Assembly (NCBI GenBank): GCA_037447655.1
Contig: JBBHKE010002129.1
Coordinates: 62,001-126,000, forward strand
From: Zygnema cylindricum
Lineage: Eukaryota; Streptophyta; Zygnematophyceae; Zygnematales; Zygnemataceae
DNA length: 64,000 nt
Reading direction: 5' to 3'
The notes below the pieces were generated by a model. It was not told the DNA's origin. It saw nothing but the letters and a program-made list of their open reading frames with translations, and searched no databases. This document shows, one piece after another, positions 1 to 10,972 of this stretch. The position numbers were made by a program, and so were the translations under genes. Position 1 is the first letter of the stretch; the number at the start of each line of letters is the position of its first letter.

Positions 1-74
1 GAGAAGAGAAAATTCCACTCGAGAGTAAGACACGTGCTCAATGGAGGTTGAAATAAACTGCGGCAACGACCGGT

Positions 75-3000
75 TTGATAAAGAATTGCACTTCTTCCGT
101 GCTTGATCATTTCTTTGCTCACGGCATGGCCCATGAGTGTTGGCAAGCACTTGAGGAGCAATGTGAGAAAGGCGTTGAGTACAAGGGTCAATATGTTTAT
201 ACAGACTTTATGAATTTTAAAATCAAGTCAAATGAATTGATGGATGATGCTGTAAAGCGCTTTAATATTATACTCGAGCAATTAACGAACAATGGCCGAG
301 TTATCTTGGATGCGGATTAGTTAAGCATTTTTCTTAATGCTTTACCGGAGAAGCTTTTTGCATCTTAAAGCTATTTTACGAGCGAAGGCGGATAACACCT
401 TTGGATTCACCGTCAATTTTATCAAAATGTCAAAGGGAACTCCATCGCCTTTTTCAAGTGGAGGAGGAGGAGTTCTCAACTCTACTACTCCCAAAATCCC
501 GGATCTTAACTCTTCCGGTGGTGGAGGAGGTGGCCCGAGAGGAGGTGGTGGCGGCAGAGGCAACAAGAAAGAGCAAGGTCGTCCACCGAAGGTAATATTC
601 GGATCTTTCCAATGTGATATGCTACCGGTGTAACCGGCTTAGACATTTGTCTTCATCTTGTCTGGATTAGGATAAACAATGTCATTTTTGCGGTAAGTGG
701 GGGCATAAGATCCCTCAATATTATGCAAAGAGTGGAGATTCTGTAAGTGGAAATGGAGGTAGAGGAGGTGATAGAGGCGCCCGAGGTGGCGGCGAAGGAG
801 GAGGCCGCGGTGGTGGTCGTGGTTACGGTAATGCAAATTACTTTAACTATGGTAATGAAACCGGTGATGAATTTTTGGTTTCTTAACCTTACTCTTGATT
901 CGGTAAGTAGTGGAGGAAATTTGGAGAAAGAGTGGATTATTGATACGGGGGCATCTCATCATGTTTGCATGGATGCTACCTTGTTTGATGACATGAGGGA
1001 ACTTATGGTTCCAAAGTTTAATACGGTTGCAAGCGGCCATGTCATTTTGGTTGGTACGGTTGGCACGGTTCGGCCTGATCTCCTTGCATGGGATAATGAT
1101 GGGAAATAGAGATCGACGGAGTATCGTCTACAAAATACTCTTTATATACCGGACAATTCAGTTTATTTGTTAAGCGTTCCACCAAATCCAAAAGAGTGGT
1201 GGAAGCTTACTTGCGAGAGGTGATCAATCAATCGCGATTTGGAATGAGAAGGGGAATGTAATTGGAGAAGGAGTTGTAACAGATGCGAATTATAGTCGGC
1301 TCTTATAGAGGAGGCCGAAATCTAAAGTTCCCATCGAGGGTATTTCACATCAAATTTCAGAGTTGAAAGGTGATTTTACCTAATGGCATCATCGGATGTT
1401 TCACATATCCGAGGTAAGTTTGAAGAAGATGATTTGTCATTCTTCGGTGAGGGGTTTAGACCTTGCATCCGGTGAGAAGGTGAACGGATGCGAAGGATGT
1501 AGCAAATGACGTCAAATTCGGAAATCCCATCCGAATAAAGACATAAAGTATCGAGCTCAAAGTCCTTTGGAGGTTGTCCACATCGATCTTTGTGGACATA
1601 TTAAACCCGAGACAATTGGAGGTAACAAGTATACTTAGATAATTGTTGATGACTTCTCTCAGAAGTCATGGGTGTATTTATTGAAAAAGAAATCGGATGC
1701 ATTTGAAAAATTTAAAGAATGGCATGTGATGGCCGAAATGCAAATTGATAAGAAGCTTAAGTCCATTCGTTCGAACAATAGAGGGGAGTTTGTTGTTTTC
1801 GATGGGTATTGTAAGGAGTGGGGGATAAGGCAAATATTCACGGGGCCTTATTCTCCGGAGTCAAATGGAGTGGCCGAGAGGAAGAATCGTATCTTACAAA
1901 AAATGGTCCGTGCGATGGTTCATAGCTCCAGACGAGAGATATTTTTGTGGGGAGATACGATTCTTACGGCAAATTATATTTGTAACCGAAGACTCACTTC
2001 GGTTTCCGGAACTAAAACACCAAAGGAGTTATGGAGTGGGAGAAAACCCACGGTTCATCATTTGAGAATTTGGGGATGTCATGCTACGGTTTATGTGGAA
2101 TCAATCAAGAGGAAAGGGAAATTTGCTCCAAGGTGTTGGCCGTGAATTTTTGTTGGTTATAGTGCGAAGGGGAATTTGTATTGAGTGTATAATATGGCTG
2201 GTCACACCGTGGAAGAATCTCGGAATGTGGATTTTCATGAGGATCTCCAATCTGCCATGAATTCCGTGGGGAAATTTCAAGAGAATTTGGATTTTTATGA
2301 GGAGAGTGAAATTGAGAATTTTTCCGATCATTGGGGATTCGGAATCCGATGAGGAACCGAATGTAAAAACTAATATAAAGAAATTGGGGAAATCGGTTGA
2401 AGTTGAATTTGAAAGAAAGAGTAACAGATCTTTGGATTACCGAGTGCCTTCGAACATTCGGAAATCTCAAAGCTCTAAATCGAGTTCTAAATCGAGTGAG
2501 AAGGAAATTGAAATTGAAGCCGAGGAAGAGAAAGAGGAGAACGAGGAGGAGCAAGTTCTTAGAAGGAGCTCTCGGAGTACAAAGGGGAAGAAACTGGAGA
2601 AACTCACTTACGATCGAAAAAGGGAAAATGCATCGAATTCTCATTATTTTCTTTCCGATGCTAAAGAGACGGAGTTTCTTTTCTAGCAATCACTTACGGA
2701 AAATATGACCGGCGACCCTCAATCATATGTTGAGGCAAGGAGGTCGACCGATTGGTAGAGTAAGTGGAAACCGGCGTGGGAGAAATAATTTAAATCGGTG
2801 GTTGATAATCAAACTTTTGAGGAAGTAAAATTACCGGATGGGAAAAATGCGATCGATGCAAAGTGGGTATTTAAGACGAAAATTGGAGCTTCGAGTGAAA
2901 ATATTAAGTACTAGGCGAGGCTTGTTTGTAAGGGCTTCCAACAACATGAGGGAATTGATTTTAAGGAGACTTATGCTCTCGTGGTGAAATTCAACTCACA

Positions 3001-4257
3001 ACGGATTATTATTGCACTTGCAGCGATGTGGAAGAAGCACGTCCATCAAATGGACGTGGAAACTGCGTTTTTAAAATGGTGAGTTGGAGGAAGAGGTATA
3101 CATGAAGGTACCGGAAGGCGTGTCTCTTTTGCAGGAAGGAAATGCATGGCGTTTGCGAAAGTCATTATATGGTTTGAAACAGGCGTCGCGCACGTAGTAT
3201 TTGAGACTAAATCAAATACTATTGAAATTCGGATTTGTACGGACTACGTCCGAATCTGGAGTTTATCTGAAAGGTGAAGGAGTTGACTAAATCATCTTTT
3301 GTGTTTATGTGGATGATTTTTTGATGGCATGCAACAAATTGGATCGCATTAATGAGTTGAAACTTTACCTTGGATTACATTTCAAAGTGACAGGTCTTGG
3401 AGAGGTACGATATATTTTGGGGATTAAAGTGATAAGCGACAAAGAGGGGAACATTAAATTGAGTCAAGCTCAATATTGTAAGGAGATTTTGGAGAGATTA
3501 TGACTGACGCGAAGTCACTTTCGACCCCGTTGGATGCAAATCTACACATTCGCAAGTTTGAGGAAGAAGATTCAGTCGATGTTCCATATCGAGAGGCGGT
3601 TGGTTCACTTATATACCTTAGCATTCGTACTCGTCCAGATATTTTGGCCGCGGTTTCCATCGTCAGCCGTTATTATCACGAGCAAAAGAAGGCGCATTGG
3701 GAGGCCGTACGACGTATATTTCGATACTAAGTTGGTACGATTGATCTTGGACTTTTGTTTACTTCTGACAAAAAATCTTTAGAGTGTGTTGGGTATTGTG
3801 ACGCGGATTGGGGCCGCGATTTTGATTCAAGTAAGTCCACGTCAGGGTACGCATTTACTTTAGGAGGAGCCGCGATCTCGTGGAGTTAAAGTCTACAACC
3901 TACGGTTGCGTTGAGTTCCACATAATCTGAGTATATGGCTGCGTGTCATGCATATAAGGCTTTGATTTGGATTAAGGAGATGTTACGTGAGTTAAGCATT
4001 CCTATTGGTTGCATGACGATTTATTCTGACAGCATGAGTTCGATGGGGTTGGCGAAAAATCTTGTGTTTCACAAGAGGACAAAACACATCAGGATCCAAT
4101 GGCATTTTGTAAGAGATTTGGTTACGGCGAACGAGATTGTATTTGCGTACGTACCGACAAAAGAGGAGGCGACAGATTTGCTCACGAAAGCAGCTACGCA
4201 TGATGTATTTGAGAGGGGGCGACCAAAACTTGGATTATTTTTGAAGAGTTTGGCGAT
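75..4257 (+). pseudogene. Copia gag-pol polyprotein remnant, element 1
   Basis: The gag core (about 75-640) contains the conserved stretch around MNFKIKSN and DAVKRFN. Protease follows at about 930-970 (WIIDTGASHHVC). Integrase runs from about 1380 to 2300, with an HH..C..C zinc region near 1390-1500 and the SPESNGVAERKN block near 1855. RT spans about 2790-3500 with SLYGLKQAS near 3165 and VYVDDFLMA at about 3303-3329. RNase H spans about 3785-4200. The frame is interrupted repeatedly, for example at 318, 1107 and 2143, and many stops look like single transitions from Trp, Gln, Arg or Gly codons. The stop at 2684 is different because the other two elements share it. Non-functional as a whole. 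Confidence 0.88.
2684..2692 (+). other. Candidate stop-codon readthrough site (TAG CAA TCA) between INT and RT, element 1
   Basis: The integrase-side frame ends ...E-F-L-F then TAG at 2684-2686, followed by CAA TCA. This fits the TAG-CAR-YYA leaky context described for tobacco mosaic virus. The frame stays open beyond it and encodes the conserved block starting QSL.EN...GDPQSY, up to a decay stop near 2756. The same stop position is found in elements 2 and 3. Confidence 0.6.
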
Positions 4258-4263
4258 TACAAC

Positions 4264-4276
4264 AATAAGAGGGGAT
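4264..4276 (+). other. Polypurine tract of element 1
   Basis: The purine run aataagagggga lies directly before the LTR that starts TGTTGGG at 4277. This is the expected place for plus-strand priming. Confidence 0.75.
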
Positions 4277-4926
4277 TGTTGGGATATTGTCGTTTCGCGG
4301 TATTTCCGCGAAGCGTCATACCAACATTTGTTTGCTTCACGCGAAGTGACGCGTCATTATACAAAAAGTACTACGCCGTTTCGCGACCATACTTTTGATA
4401 TCCGCGAACGAAATGTTCTATTTCGTTTCGCGTCACTTTTTGTTTTCGCGCGCATGTGTTTCAATTTGCGTGCAGGTGTGTTCGTGGAGCGACACGTGAT
4501 TAAGTCAACATTTGGAGTTAGTCGTTTGAAGGAAGAGAACGTGTGCTACTTTCTTCGTGGAACTTTCACTTGCAGTGTGCACAGTCAGCTAGGGACAGAC
4601 TTCGTCGCTACACTAAGTTATACTTGTCTTATCTTGTTGTCTTTTAGTGCAGAGTAACAAGTATATAGGCAACAATGTATATGTATATAGTATTGTATCT
4701 TACATGAATGAATCATAGAGGATTAATCTTAGAGTAAGAGATTATTTAAAGAGAAGAGAGAAGAGAGAGAAGAAAGAAGAGAGATGATGTAAAGAGGCTT
4801 CGGCCAAGAACACTTATAAATATTTTTGGCTGAATATTCCTCTTGTCTTTTATGAGCTTCCGCTGTGTAAATGATTTATGTTTTGTGAATTATTAAGAGT
4901 GAATGTCTTTTGCTTAAGATCCTACA
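4277..4926 (+). repeat. 3' LTR of Copia element 1 (650 bp)
   Basis: It begins TGTTGGG after a polypurine tract and ends ...GATCCTACA. It aligns along its length with the inverted LTR at 8307-8954 but with many differences, so the two elements are diverged members of one family. It contains several TTCGCG-type short palindromes and a purine-rich (GA) stretch near 4750-4790. Confidence 0.85.
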
Positions 4927-4931
4927 ATAAT

Positions 4932-7900
4932 TTTACCCTAAGCTCCATTCTTCGTCTTAAATACCCACTTTGCATCTATCGCGTTTTTCCCCTCCGGTAA
5001 TTTGACTTCCTCAAAAGTTCAATTATCAACCACCGATTTAAATTCTTTCTCCCACATCGGTTTTCACTTACCCTCCCAATCGGCCGACCTCCTAGCCTCG
5101 ACATAAGATTGAAGGTCGCCGGTTATTTTCAATAAGTGATTGTTATAAAAGAAACCCCGTCTTCTTAGCATCGGAAAGGAAATAATGTGAATTTGATGCA
5201 TTTTCCCCTTTTCGAACGTAAGTGAGTTTCTGTGGTTTCTTCCCCTTTGTACTGCGAGAGCTCTTTCTAAGAACTTGCTCCTCCTCCTCCTTTTTTTTTT
5301 CCTCGGATTCAATTTCAATTTCCTTCTCACTCGATTTATAACTCGATTTAGAGCTTTGAGATTTTTGAATGTTCGAAGGCACTCGAGAATCCAAAGATCT
5401 GTTACTTTTTATTTCAAATTCAATTTCAACCGATTTCCCCAAATTTTTTTTTTGAGTTTTTCCATTCGGTTCCTTTTCGGATTCCGAATCCCAATGTACG
5501 AAAAACTCTCAATTTCACTCTCCTCATAAAAAATCCAAATTTTCCTTAAATTTCCCAACCGAATTCATAGCGGATTTGAGATCCTCATGAAAATCCACAT
5601 TCAGAGATTCCTCCACGGTGTGAGAAGCCGGATCATAAACTCGGTACAAATTCCCCTTCGCACTATAACCAATAAAAATTCCCGGACAAAACCTAGGTGC
5701 AAATTTCCCCTTCCTCTTAATTGATTCCACATAAACTGTAGCATGACATCCTCAAATTCTTAAATGATGAACCTTGGGCTTTCTCCCACTCCATAACTCC
5801 TTTGGTGTTTTACTTCTGGAACCCGAAGTGAGTCTTTGGTTACAAATGTAATTTGCCGTAAGAATAGCGTCTCTCCACAAAAGCATCCCTCGTCCAGAGC
5901 TATGAACCATCGCACGGACCATTTTTTGTAAGATACGATTCTTCCTCTCGACCACTCCATTTGACTCCGGAGAATAAGGCGCCGTGAATTGATGCATTAT
6001 CCCCCACTCCTTACAAAACCCTTCAAAAACAAAAAAACTCCCCTCCATTGTCCGACCGAATGGACTTAAGCTTCATATCAATTTACCTCTCGGCCATCAC
6101 ATGTCATTCTTTAAATTTTTCAAATGCATCCGATTTCTTTTTCAATAAATACACCCATGATTTCCGAGAGAAGTCATCAAAAATCACCAAAGTATACTTG
6201 TTACCTCCAATTGTCTTGGGTTTAATATGTCTACAAAGATCGATGTGGACAACCTCCAAAGGATTTTGAGCTCGATGCTTAATGTCTTTATTCGGATGGG
6301 ATTTCCGAATTTGACATCATTTGCTACATCCTCCGCATCCGTTCACCTTCTCACCGGATGCAAGGTCTAAACCCCTCACCGAAGATTGACAAATCATCTT
6401 CTTCAAACTTACCTCGGATGTGTGACACATTCGATGATGGTAAAAGGTAAGATCACCTTTCAACTCCAAAATTTGATGTGAAATTCCCACGGTGGGAACT
6501 TTAGATTTCGGCCTCCTCCATAAGAGCCGACTATGATTCGCATCTGTTACATCCCCTTCTCCAATTACATTCCCTTTCTCATTCCAAATCTCAATAAATT
6601 GAACTCTCGCAAGTAAGCTTCCACCACTCTTTTGGATTAGTGAACCACTTAACAAATTGACCGATCCGTCCGAAATATAAAGTGTATTTTGAAGACGATA
6701 CTCCGTCGATTTCTCTTTCCCATCATTATCCCATGAAAAGAGATCAAGCCGAACCGTGCCAACCGTACCAGCCGAAATGACATGGCTGCTTGCAACCGCA
6801 ATAAACTTTGGAAGCGTAATTTTTCTCATGTCATCAAACAAGGTAGCATCCGTGCAAACATGATGAGATGCCCCCGTATCAATAATCCACTCTTTCTCCA
6901 AACTTCCTTCACTACTCACCGAATCAAGGGTAAGGTTAAAAACCGGAAACTCATCACCGGTTTCATTACCATAGTCAAAGTAATTTGCATTACCGTAACC
7001 ACGGCCGCCGTCGCGGCCACCTCTTCGGCCGCCACCTCGTTCGCCTCTATCACCTCTTCTACCTCCTCTTCCAGTTCCGGAATCTCCACTTTTCGCCTAA
7101 CATTGAGGGCTCGTATTCCCCCACTTACCGCAAAAATGACATTGCTTGTCTTTATCCGGACAAGAGGAAGACAAATGTCCAAGCCAGTTACATCGGTAGC
7201 ATGTCATATTGGAAAGATCCGAAGGGACCTTCGGTGGACGACCTTGCTCCTTCTTGTGGCCTCGGCCGCCACCACCACCTTTACGGCCACCTCCTCTACC
7301 ACCCCCTCATCCACTGACATAATTAAGATCTAGGGTCTCGGAAGTAGTAGAGTTAAGAACTCCTCCTCCTCCAATTGAAGAAGCCGATGGAGTTCCCTCC
7401 GACATTTTGATAAAATTGGATGTGAACCCGAAGGTGTTATCCGCCTTCGCTCGTAAAATAGCTTGAAGATGCGAAAAGCTTCTCCGGTAAAGCATTAAGA
7501 AAAACGCTTAACTTATCCGCATCCAAGATAACTCGTCCATTGTTGATTAATTGCTGGAGTATAATATTAAAGCGCTTCAAGGCATCATCCATCAATTCAT
7601 TTGACTTAATTTTAAAATTCTTAAAGTCCGTATAAACATATTGACCCTTGTTCTCAATGCTTTTCTCATATTACTCCTCAAGTGCTTGCCAACACTCATA
7701 GGCCGTGCCATGAGCGAGGAAATGATCAAGCACGGAAGAAGTGTAATTCTTCATCAAACCGGTCGTTGTCGCAATATACTTCAACCTCCATTGAGCACGT
7801 GCCTTACTCTCGAGTGGCATTTTCTCTTCTCCATAGACAATCCCCCAAAGCTTCTTGAGAATAAGATGGCCTGAAATAAACTTATTCCAAACGACATAAT

Positions 7901-8264
7901 TGGTGCCATTAAAGGCCATAGATTTTCCCGACATATTATAATTTTCTTCATTTTCCAATCCTTCGTCAAAATCAGACTATTCTTCTTCTATTTTCGCTTT
8001 TCCCTTCCTAATCCTCTCTTTTCTTTCACTCTCATTAGCTCCTCCATAGAATGGATCGGTAGCCGGAAAAGAAGTGTTTTCTTAGCTCTCACTCAGTTGA
8101 GTTTGAAAACTGGAATCTACATATCTCATAAGTGTATCAAACATTTTCTCGAACTTTCTCGAATTCCGGGTCTCTTCAAATTGAGAACCCGAAAAACTGA
8201 ACTCTTTTGCTCTCTCCGAAGTCGACATGGGGGAAGGAGTATTTATATTCTTCTTCCTCCCCAT
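4932..8264 (-). pseudogene. Copia gag-pol polyprotein remnant, element 2
   Basis: The likely start is at 8264 (MGRKKN, resembling the start MGGRNKKK of the intact element 3). The gag core is at about 7960-7450 and a Gly/Arg-rich region with a zinc knuckle at about 7320-7080. Protease (WIIDTGASHHVC) and the integrase zinc region form one open stretch of 200 codons at 6919-6317. The integrase catalytic core lies at about 6050-5750 and the integrase C-terminal region at about 5730-5143. RT start is cut at 4932, just after the conserved KWVFKTK block. Frameshifts separate these blocks. A 2-nt deletion just after 5137 also disrupts the post-stop frame. Confidence 0.87.
5137..5145 (-). other. Candidate stop-codon readthrough site (TAA CAA TCA) between INT and RT, element 2
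   Basis: On the - strand the integrase-side frame ends F-L-L then TAA (5145-5143), followed by CAA TCA. The stop is at the same aligned position as in elements 1 and 3. The codon differs (TAA rather than TAG), but the CAR-YYA context is kept. Confidence 0.5.
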
Positions 8265-8292
8265 GCGCTCTCTCTCTATCTCCGAAGAACTA

Positions 8293-8304
8293 GCTCCGAT
8301 ACCA
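8293..8304 (-). other. Primer-binding site of element 2 (initiator Met tRNA type)
   Basis: The - strand reads TGGTATCGGAGC two bases inside the 5' LTR. Plant copia elements commonly use TGGTATCAGAGC, complementary to the 3' end of initiator Met tRNA; this copy has one difference (G for A). Confidence 0.8.
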
Positions 8305-8306
8305 AT

Positions 8307-8954
8307 TGTAGGATCTTAAGCAAAAGACATTCACTCAAATAAATTCACAAAACATAAAACATTACACAACGGAAGCTCATAAAAGACAAGAGGAATATTC
8401 AGCCAAAAAGATTTATAAGTGTTCTTGGCCGAAGCCTCTTTACATCATCTCTCTTCTCTCTTCTCTCTCTTCTCTCTCCTCTTAAATAATCTCTTACTCC
8501 AAGATTAATCCTCTAAGATTTAATCATGTAAGATTTAATACTCTGCACATGTACACTGCTCTTTATATACTCGCTACTTTGCACTTAGAGACAACGAGGT
8601 AAGAAAAGCACAACTTAGCGTAGCGACGAAGTCTGTCCCTAGCTGACTGTGCACACTTTAAGGACGTTTCCACGAAGAAAGTAGCACGCGCTTTCTTCCT
8701 TAAAAACGAATAACTCCAAACGTTGACTTAAACACGTGTCGCTCCACGAACACACCTGCATGCAAATTGACACAAATGCGCACAAAAACATAAAGTGAAG
8801 GGAAACGAAATAGTACATTTCGTTTGCGGATAACAAAAGTACCGCCGTGAAACGACGTCGTACATTTTGTATGATGACGTGATTCTTCACGTCTAACATA
8901 TAAATGTAAGTATGTCGCTTCGCGAAAATACTGCGAAACAACAACAACCCAACA
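8307..8954 (-). repeat. 5' LTR of Copia element 2 (648 bp)
   Basis: On the - strand it starts TGTTGGG and ends GATCCTACA, the same termini as the LTR at 4277-4926, and is followed by a primer-binding site. The right boundary is confirmed by the empty paralogous site near 34687. Confidence 0.85.
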
Positions 8955-9457
8955 ATTTGAAGTAAATTTGGCTCGACTCGTGACCTCATCTAAAACCTAT
9001 TCGAAACGGAAGGACTTTGCTTATGACCATAGATGTTTTATTTTCAACTTGTAAAGACGATGGAAGTAAGTGGTTGAAAATATTTGTAGGTTGCTCCAAA
9101 AGTAGTTCCTCATCTAAAACACCAAATACAAAGGCAGACTAAACATCTAATTGATTGATGTTGTAGTCCGATTTTCCAGTTTTTAAGGTGAGTGAAGAAC
9201 AACATTCGAAGATGGTTTTTGAGTGGGCCACTCCAGATTTTATGCAGCTACTAAAGGCGAGTGAAGAGTAATAATCAGAGATAAAGTTGACGAGTCGACC
9301 ACGACAACATTTGTTAACTCACAAATAACTCGATCTCTCCAATTGTGTGGTTGCAAGTATATTTTATGCAATTGGCAACTTAAAAAGAACGGTTTGGTTT
9401 GAATGGTCATTCGGTACCTTTTATCCGCTAACATTTTCAAATTATAGTTCATTCCCG

Positions 9458-9922
9458 CAGAGGTCCCAAACGGTCACCCGAAACTGTGACCGAGAGATAA
9501 CCGACCACCCGCGTCAGATCTGGAACGGATTCGGTTGCCAAACTTGGGACGCCCAGCGGATTCCGGCGGTTGATTCACATAAAATAGAAAAAAAAAAGGT
9601 TACGGTCGGGTAAGCAAAAATAGAAAAAAAATGAAAATTTTGTACTGTCGATACAATCCAATATCATTGTTCTTTGTACTCTTGTTATTGTGTTAGGTAT
9701 ACGGGAGATGTACCACTAATTTTTTACTTTTTCGGGTACGGGCGGGTACGGTTAGTCGCGAGAAATCGAGTTTCGGTTAACTTATATTTCCGTAAACGCG
9801 TTTCGGTTAACGGTTAACAATTTAGGAGCGTGACATAACCCGGTCGGGCGTTGGGTACTGAGATTTTGAAAAAAAAAACGGTTGGTTTCGGTTATCTAAA
9901 ATTTTGACTTTTGCGACCTCTG
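9458..9922. mobile_element. Non-autonomous hAT element (465 bp) upstream of root-cap gene A
   Basis: The terminal inverted repeats are CAGAGGTCCCAAA and, at the right end, TTTTGCGACCTCTG. They are flanked by the perfect 8-bp direct repeat CATTCCCG (9450-9457 and 9923-9930). An 8-bp duplication and CAG-type ends indicate hAT. The paralogous flank at 34172-34179 carries this octamer once with no insertion, which is a clean empty site. The interior is rich in GGTTAACGG-like and CGGGTACGG motifs and has no transposase frame. Confidence 0.9.
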
Positions 9923-9930
9923 CATTCCCG

Positions 9931-10639
9931 TCGTGAGCCGGTTTCGCCTCCGATTCAAACACAATACAACATCAATCAACAATATCGATCAAAAATCGAA
10001 GCCAAGTCGCATGGAAAAAGCGCAGAAATCAACAGGTGGAGTCGCAGGGGAAGCGCCAGGTGGAAGGGAAGGGGATTATTTCCGTACGTTATCCTCGATT
10101 TCAACTTCGTCGTTTTCCGTACTACCAGAATCGTCATTCGACCGTCCATCGCAAAAGACCTACCCCAAGATTCCTGGAGCCGTCATCTCTACGCTATTTA
10201 AGAAATCGAACTCGGCCCGAAATAAGTCAACGATATTTGTATTATTTTATGCCACGTGTCAGGTCAGCGCGACCACCCCTCCAAAACACCTGAAATCGCG
10301 TCTGATCTCCTGGCCGTCAACCTGAGATTGTCAGACGGCCGCTACTGTAGTCGCCCAATTTCCAGTAGGACGGTATCAAAATAAAAAGACGCAGACGCCA
10401 CTCTCAAACCAAGCTCACTCCTCCAGCTTCCTCCGCTTCCCATCTCCTCTCCTCCCTCTCTCCTTCTCTCCTCATCTCCTTCTCTCCTCCTCTCCTTCTC
10501 TCCTCCTCTCTTCCTACTTTCTTTACATTTTCTCGTCTATTTCTTCTTAAACAACCATCTCCCAGGAATAAACAGCAGCACAAAGCCACACACATTTTCC
10601 TGCAAGAAAGCTTCCGAAACAAGAGCGAATAGAATAGCC
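9931..10639 (+). promoter_or_regulatory. Upstream region of root-cap gene A with G-box/ABRE and pyrimidine-rich leader
   Basis: This stretch is shared with copies B (24097-24790) and D (33505-34179). A G-box/ABRE-like GCCACGTGTC at 10251-10260 is conserved in B and D. An AT-rich TATA-like run (caaaataaaaag) lies at 10377-10388. It is followed by a CT-rich presumptive 5' leader (about 10425-10525) ending at the ATG at 10640. Promoter function is inferred from position and conservation. Confidence 0.6.
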
Positions 10640-10924
10640 ATGGCGTCGAGATTCTTTGTGAACCGGAGTGCTCTCGCTGTCGTTCTCGCTTTTGTCGTTT
10701 TCTCCACGCTGGCCGCCGCCGCCGTCTGTCCCGACTACCGGGCGAACAGCAGCTGCAACACCGGGAGCTGCGTCAACAAGGGGATGAAGGGGAAGTTTGC
10801 GGTGAGCCCACAGGATAACGACAAAACGACAAATGCTTCTTGCAAACATCTACTTCAGTGTTTTAGTAATCGCCGTAGATTTGGATGAAATGCTGAAGTC
10901 GTTTCCATCATGATGCTTTCTCTG

Positions 10925-10972
<48 letters not shown>

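Larger units (their letters stand above)
1..4926 (+). mobile_element. Degenerate Ty1/copia retrotransposon, element 1 (5' end outside window)
   Basis: The order gag, zinc-knuckle region, protease, integrase, RT, RNase H and 3' LTR on the + strand is the Ty1/copia order. The window opens inside gag, so the 5' LTR lies to the left. The 3' LTR ends at 4926 with CA, and the following sequence is an inverted copy of the same family starting inside its RT region. The simplest reading is that element 1 inserted into element 2, with ataat at 4927-4931 as the candidate 5-bp target duplication. The other half of element 2 would then lie left of the window. Many premature stops show it is dead. Confidence 0.9.
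4927..8954 (-). mobile_element. Degenerate Ty1/copia retrotransposon, element 2 (5' part; RT onward displaced)
   Basis: Read on the - strand this is a 5' LTR (8954-8307), a primer-binding site, gag, protease, integrase and the first part of RT, broken at 4927 where element 1 begins. The outer boundary at 8954/8955 is supported by a paralogous empty site: flank 8955 onward is repeated inverted at about 34180-34691, where the sequence continues without any LTR. The candidate target duplication is caaat (8955-8959 reversed) against aaaat at 34687-34691. Confidence 0.88.

Noticed and set aside
2741-2760. A second stop (TAG near 2756) after the readthrough site of element 1 as another programmed signal
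   Set aside because: Elements 2 and 3 have a sense codon (GAG/GAA) at this point, so it is ordinary decay of a dead copy.
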